The notes beneath the pieces were generated by a model. It did no database searches. It was not told where the DNA came from and saw nothing but the letters and a program-made list of their open reading frames with translations. From NCBI GenBank assembly GCA_964552195.1, contig CAZKFM010000022.1, positions 1-8,002 on the forward strand: 8,002 bases of DNA, read 5' to 3'. Origin of the DNA: CAZKAP01 sp964552195 (GTDB lineage: Bacteria; Bacteroidota; Bacteroidia; Flavobacteriales; Flavobacteriaceae). How positions within the stretch are numbered: position 1 is the first letter of the stretch; the number at the start of each line of letters is the position of its first letter. Positions 5,706 through 8,002 of the stretch are shown piece after piece. Made by a program: the position numbers and the translations under genes.

Positions 5706-5887
5706 AAACAAAACTTCTCTTTCCTGCCCTCGGAATAATCCTGGCCGGAACTTCACTGGTCTTTATCAATGAATTTACCCCAATTAAAATAGCCGGCACG
5801 TATGCCTATATGATCATTGTGACCGCTATGTTAACGGGCTTCGGAATTTCCAGTCGGATGAATCCATCGCAAAAACGCTCCTCTTAA
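5702..5887 (+). CDS. 61-residue two-TM membrane protein
   Basis: The product has two transmembrane helices, at about residues 4-22 (KLLFPALGIILAGTSLVF) and 30-50 (AGTYAYMIIVTAML), with a short loop containing NEFTPIKI and a basic C-terminal tail (SRMNPSQKRSS), so both ends are probably cytoplasmic. No family is recognised. The start overlaps the stop of the XRE regulator gene (ATGA), indicating translational coupling. A small membrane protein coupled to a YozG-like regulator is a recurring arrangement, in which the membrane protein is suspected of acting as sensor or antagonist. No clear terminator follows. Confidence 0.75.
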   Translation: MKTKLLFPALGIILAGTSLVFINEFTPIKIAGTYAYMIIVTAMLTGFGISSRMNPSQKRSS

Positions 5888-6198
5888 TCCAGGAGTTCAC
5901 ACATTTTTTGCAGAATTACGTATCCGTTAACATACTGTTCCAAAGCATTTTCATAATTTTACAGCGTTTGTAAGTAGTCTTTCCCTGTTTTTCACCGGTA
6001 TTTTCTTCTTCTCAAATAACCAGGATCCGAAAGGTCAGGGTTTTGCTGTGATACCTGCCAGCTTAGCATATATGGTCAGATACACAATTCTAATAACTGT
6101 ACATGAATATTTTAACACAATTATGGGGCGCATTCTCCCCTAATAAACAGGATGCAGAAGGCGGTAATTCGCCGCATAGTTTAATTCAATTTACCAGA
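5888..6198 (+). promoter_or_regulatory. Upstream region and probable long 5' leader of the cold-shock gene
   Basis: This 311-nt stretch holds no other convincing gene. Its last part can form two short hairpins: GGGG/CCCC at 6125-6128 and 6137-6140, and GGCG/CGCC at 6160-6163 and 6170-6173. Long structured leaders are typical of cold-shock genes in other bacteria. An in-frame ATG at 6103 would extend the cold-shock protein by 32 residues with no domain similarity, so I treat it as leader. A clear TAnnTTTG box was not found. TGTTTTTCA at 5986-5994 shares the core of the tandem operator at 4760-4796. Confidence 0.4.
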
Positions 6199-6387
6199 AT
6201 GAAAGAAGGAACCGTAAAGTTTTTTAACAACAGCAAAGGCTTTGGCTTTATCCAAGGCCCCGAAGGAAGCGACATTTTCGTGCACGTCAGTGGACTTGTG
6301 GATGAAATTCGCGACAACGACCGCGTATCTTATCAGGTCGAAGAGGGCAAGAAAGGCCTCAACGCTGTCAACGTAAGACTGCTGTAG
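6199..6387 (+). CDS. Cold-shock domain protein (CspA family)
   Basis: A 62-residue single cold-shock domain, the normal family size. RNP1 is KGFGFIQ (about residues 13-19) and RNP2 is DIFVHVS (about 26-32); the start MKEGTVKFFNN and the end EEGKKGLNAVNVRLL are typical. The protein binds single-stranded RNA and DNA, melts RNA hairpins and can act as a transcription antiterminator. The ATG at 6199 was chosen because it starts exactly at the conserved domain; ATG 6103 is the only alternative. A strong intrinsic terminator follows 23 nt after the stop, and rpsU lies beyond it. Confidence 0.93.
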   Translation: MKEGTVKFFNNSKGFGFIQGPEGSDIFVHVSGLVDEIRDNDRVSYQVEEGKKGLNAVNVRLL

Positions 6388-6409
6388 TCAAAAACCAAAA
6401 AATAGTCAG

Positions 6410-6435
6410 GCCCCTTCTTACAAGGGGCTTTTTTT
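6410..6435 (+). terminator. Intrinsic terminator between csp and rpsU
   Basis: GCCCCTT (6410-6416) pairs perfectly with AAGGGGC (6422-6428) around a 5-nt loop and is followed at once by seven T (6429-6435). This is a textbook rho-independent terminator for the csp transcript. Its T-run ends 19 nt before the rpsU start codon. Confidence 0.9.
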
Positions 6436-6454
6436 ATCCCAAAATCGGAATTCC

Positions 6455-6649
6455 ATGCTCATTATCACCGTCAAGCCCAACGAAAATATCGACCGCGCCC
6501 TCAAGCGATATAAGCAAAAATACCGTCGTACCAAGGTCAAAGAACTCATTCACCAGAATTCCCACTACACCAAAAAGTCGGTGGAACGACGAGAGACCCT
6601 GAAAAAGGCCATTCACAAGAGGGAGTACCTCGAAGGAATGGAGGAATAG
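6455..6649 (+). CDS. rpsU: Ribosomal protein bS21, divergent copy
   Basis: The 64-residue, highly basic protein begins MLIITVKPNENIDRALKRYKQK, the hallmark of bS21, and continues with a KS(V)ERRETLKKA helix typical of the C-terminal half. bS21 binds the small subunit near the 3' end of 16S rRNA, and in Bacteroidota it takes part in hiding the anti-Shine-Dalgarno sequence. The central part (RRTKVKELIHQNSHYTKKS) looks divergent from the usual flavobacterial bS21 as I recall it, so this may be a second, paralogous copy. Only 19 nt separate the csp terminator from the start codon, leaving little room for a promoter; expression probably depends on readthrough from csp. Only a weak GGAA lies upstream, without the strong Shine-Dalgarno often seen before rpsU in this phylum. 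Confidence 0.9.
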   Translation: MLIITVKPNENIDRALKRYKQKYRRTKVKELIHQNSHYTKKSVERRETLKKAIHKREYLEGMEE

Positions 6650-6667
6650 ACCCCAGTCCTATTCCAA

Positions 6668-6708
6668 AGCAAGTCCACCGTCCTTATATTACAGACTGGT
6701 GGTTTGCT
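6668..6708. terminator. Long imperfect hairpin between convergent genes, candidate bidirectional terminator
   Basis: AGCAA-GT-CCACCGTC (6668-6682) pairs with GAC-T-GGTGG-T-TTGCT (6694-6708), about 13 bp interrupted by small bulges around an 11-nt A/T-rich loop. It sits between the convergent rpsU and seven-TM genes, where a shared terminator is expected. Neither side has a real T-tract, so it may instead be an RNA 3'-end stabiliser. A second small GC hairpin (GCCC/GGGC) lies at about 6715-6728. Confidence 0.45.
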
Positions 6709-6739
6709 ATTCGGGCCCTTTGGGGGGCACTTTCACAGT

Positions 6740-7528
6740 CTAAGGCACAAAAATCGGCAGCATCTGAGTGGCCAGGTAATACGTGTAGCCCACCCAGGCT
6801 GCGTAGCCCAGAGACAGGAATACGACCCCAAGGATCTGTATTCGGACGGGCAGCTTTAAACGAACCAGGGCCAGGGCCAAAAGCGGAAGTAACTGTAAGG
6901 CGTGCAGTCCGAAGAAATGGGCTACCCTAAGGTCTCCGGCAATTGTACTCCAATTCAGAAACGGCAGGCCTTCACCCCCGTCGGCAGCGCCTACCGTATG
7001 CCCCATTTGCGCGATCATCTGCCCTCCGATCCAACTGCTCCATATGGCTGTGATCCACCCGAAAAATATACCCCATTGCACCGAACGCGGCACGTTTAAC
7101 CGAAGCCGAAGCGCATCCAGGGCAAAAAGGACCATAAGGAATACATTAATTCCTATCAGCATTCCCATCAGTGAAAAAAGAATGCCATCCAGAGGGGTAG
7201 CCACATTGTAGTGCGACTGTACCCCGCGATATGCCTGCAAAACGATAATTCCGTTTTCCGCCAGAAGGGTGAAAGCCACTATGTTCCTCAATATATGCTT
7301 CTTGCGATCGGAATACGGATAGAACGTAATCAGGTAGCCTACGGTAAGTATATAAATCCCTACGGATAACAGGAACTTAATAGGCTTTACCCATACATTA
7401 ACCCCCATAAGTGTTCGATCGTCCAGCCACAGACCAGACAGGGCAGCGATGGCAATCAAAAAGTTCAGGATTGCGATCCCGAAAAGGATGGGACTCTCTC
7501 TGCGAACGGTTTTAAGCACAGCTATCAT
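6740..7528 (-). CDS. Seven-TM integral membrane protein of unknown function
   Basis: The 262-residue product has about seven hydrophobic helices, near residues 13-35, 48-70, 82-98, 115-138, 150-168, 202-223 and 230-252. There is no signal peptide and no large soluble domain. Conserved-looking loop motifs are NVWVKPIKF (44-52), SHYNVATPLDG (105-115), GQMIAQMGH (169-177) and GDLRVAHFFGLHALQLLP (198-215). The paired His204 and His209 at a helix start, with His106 and His177, could bind a metal or haem, but no recognised signature surrounds them. I do not recognise the family. The start codon overlaps the stop of the ABA4-like gene by 4 nt (ATGA), so the two proteins are translationally coupled and probably work together in the membrane. 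Confidence 0.82.
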   Translation of the reverse strand: MIAVLKTVRRESPILFGIAILNFLIAIAALSGLWLDDRTLMGVNVWVKPIKFLLSVGIYILTVGYLITFYPYSDRKKHILRNIVAFTLLAENGIIVLQAYRGVQSHYNVATPLDGILFSLMGMLIGINVFLMVLFALDALRLRLNVPRSVQWGIFFGWITAIWSSWIGGQMIAQMGHTVGAADGGEGLPFLNWSTIAGDLRVAHFFGLHALQLLPLLALALVRLKLPVRIQILGVVFLSLGYAAWVGYTYYLATQMLPIFVP

Positions 7529-7947
7529 GCTTTTGAGTTTTTAAAAGCGCGGATGATGCTAAAAAGCAAAAACCCCAAAGGCCCGAACATAAAAGCACCG
7601 AGCAGACAAGGAGCCATAAGCAACGGATGTATGCCCAGTGTGCGGTTCTTATCCAGCATCCACATCCCTACCAGAAGGTCAAAAGCCAGGTAGTGAATCC
7701 AACCGGCAAGAACGGCATCTTTTTCTGTAAAGAGTGACATCACAGATTCAAGACTCCCGAAGTCAAAGCTGTTCCCCGACTGGAACGACAAGGCGATATA
7801 GGTAACATAAATCAATGAAAGGAGTATGGGCAATACGCGAAAGTCAACCAGAAATCGGGTAACCCTCCACTTAGGCAGCGCAATCATGAGAAGCCACATG
7901 GGCAACACGCTGGTATTGGCAATAGAAAATACGGTATCTGCATTCAT
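7525..7947 (-). CDS. ABA4-like family membrane protein (DUF4281)
   Basis: This 140-residue, four-TM protein resembles the ABA4-like family, named after the Arabidopsis protein needed for neoxanthin formation from violaxanthin. Family-type features are an N-terminal FSIANTSVLPMWLLMIALPKW, a central SLIYVTYIAL helix, the motif GWIHYLAFDLLVGMWMLD (82-99) and FMFGPLGFLLFSI (119-131). The His-Tyr-Leu-Ala-Phe-Asp core is the strongest marker. Bacterial relatives are mostly uncharacterised; a role in carotenoid or lipid modification is only analogy. It is the first gene of a two-gene unit and overlaps the seven-TM gene by 4 nt. Length is normal for bacterial members. The start at 7947 has no Shine-Dalgarno. 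Confidence 0.82.
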   Translation of the reverse strand: MNADTVFSIANTSVLPMWLLMIALPKWRVTRFLVDFRVLPILLSLIYVTYIALSFQSGNSFDFGSLESVMSLFTEKDAVLAGWIHYLAFDLLVGMWMLDKNRTLGIHPLLMAPCLLGAFMFGPLGFLLFSIIRAFKNSKA

Positions 7948-7969
7948 AATCAGGTTGTTTTGTTGGGTG

Positions 7970-7977
7970 TAAAGATG
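7970..7977 (-). promoter_or_regulatory. Weak candidate -7 element for the ABA4-like operon
   Basis: On the minus strand, CATCTTTA followed by CACCC resembles the TAnnTTTG-CACC pattern of flavobacterial promoters with two mismatches. It lies 23 nt upstream of the start codon at 7947. The -33 region runs to the window edge and shows no clear TTG at the right spacing. Confidence 0.25.
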
Positions 7978-8002
7978 AGAACAATTTGAAATACCGGGTT
8001 GA

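Noticed and set aside
5466..5756. 96-residue minus-strand ORF opposite the XRE regulator
   Set aside because: Antisense to a clear helix-turn-helix gene; composition is as expected for a shadow.
6103..6198. N-terminal extension of the cold-shock protein by 32 residues
   Set aside because: The frame is open from ATG 6103, but the added residues show no domain similarity, contain two hairpin-forming segments, and the conserved domain starts exactly at ATG 6199.

Overview
The window looks like chromosomal DNA of a marine-type member of the Bacteroidota, most likely Flavobacteriaceae. The evidence is the close resemblance of the arginine decarboxylase, ureohydrolase and deoxyhypusine-synthase-like proteins to flavobacterial versions, a Bacteroidota-type -7 promoter box (TACTTTTG, matching TAnnTTTG), the general lack of Shine-Dalgarno sequences before start codons, and signal peptides ending in Ala-Gln. 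I cannot name a genus. No mobile element, tRNA, rRNA or CRISPR array is visible.

Layout. (1) 1-1016, mostly minus strand: a small secreted protein of unknown function (111-464) with a perfect palindrome just upstream, then a poorly coding stretch with what looks like a frame-disrupted small membrane protein gene (615-771) and several hairpins. (2) 1017-4566, minus strand: a compact polyamine operon, speA - speB - DHS-like, driven from a clear promoter at 4559-4566 through a leader of about 210 nt. The leader can encode a 51-residue upstream peptide whose stop codon touches the base of a 10-bp hairpin just before speA. (3) 4760-5887, plus strand: a divergent four-gene operon of unknown function: a 35-residue membrane peptide, a two-TM protein with a cytoplasmic domain, a small XRE/YozG-type DNA-binding protein and a 61-residue two-TM protein. 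Its promoter is overlaid by two palindromes centred exactly 21 bp apart. (4) 5888-6649, plus strand: a cold-shock protein, a strong intrinsic terminator, then a divergent bS21 ribosomal protein gene whose start lies only 20 nt beyond the terminator. (5) 6740-7947, minus strand: an ABA4-like membrane protein overlapping by 4 nt a seven-TM protein of unknown family.

How the genes fit together. SpeA makes agmatine from arginine and SpeB makes putrescine and urea from agmatine. The DHS-like enzyme most plausibly joins two putrescines into homospermidine, the major polyamine reported for many flavobacteria, so the operon would be a complete arginine-to-homospermidine route. The csp/rpsU pair links RNA chaperoning to ribosome composition, with the terminator between them as a possible control point. 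The XRE/membrane operon resembles small regulator-plus-membrane-protein modules and is the least characterised system here. The ABA4-like pair may act on carotenoids, but only by analogy with plants.
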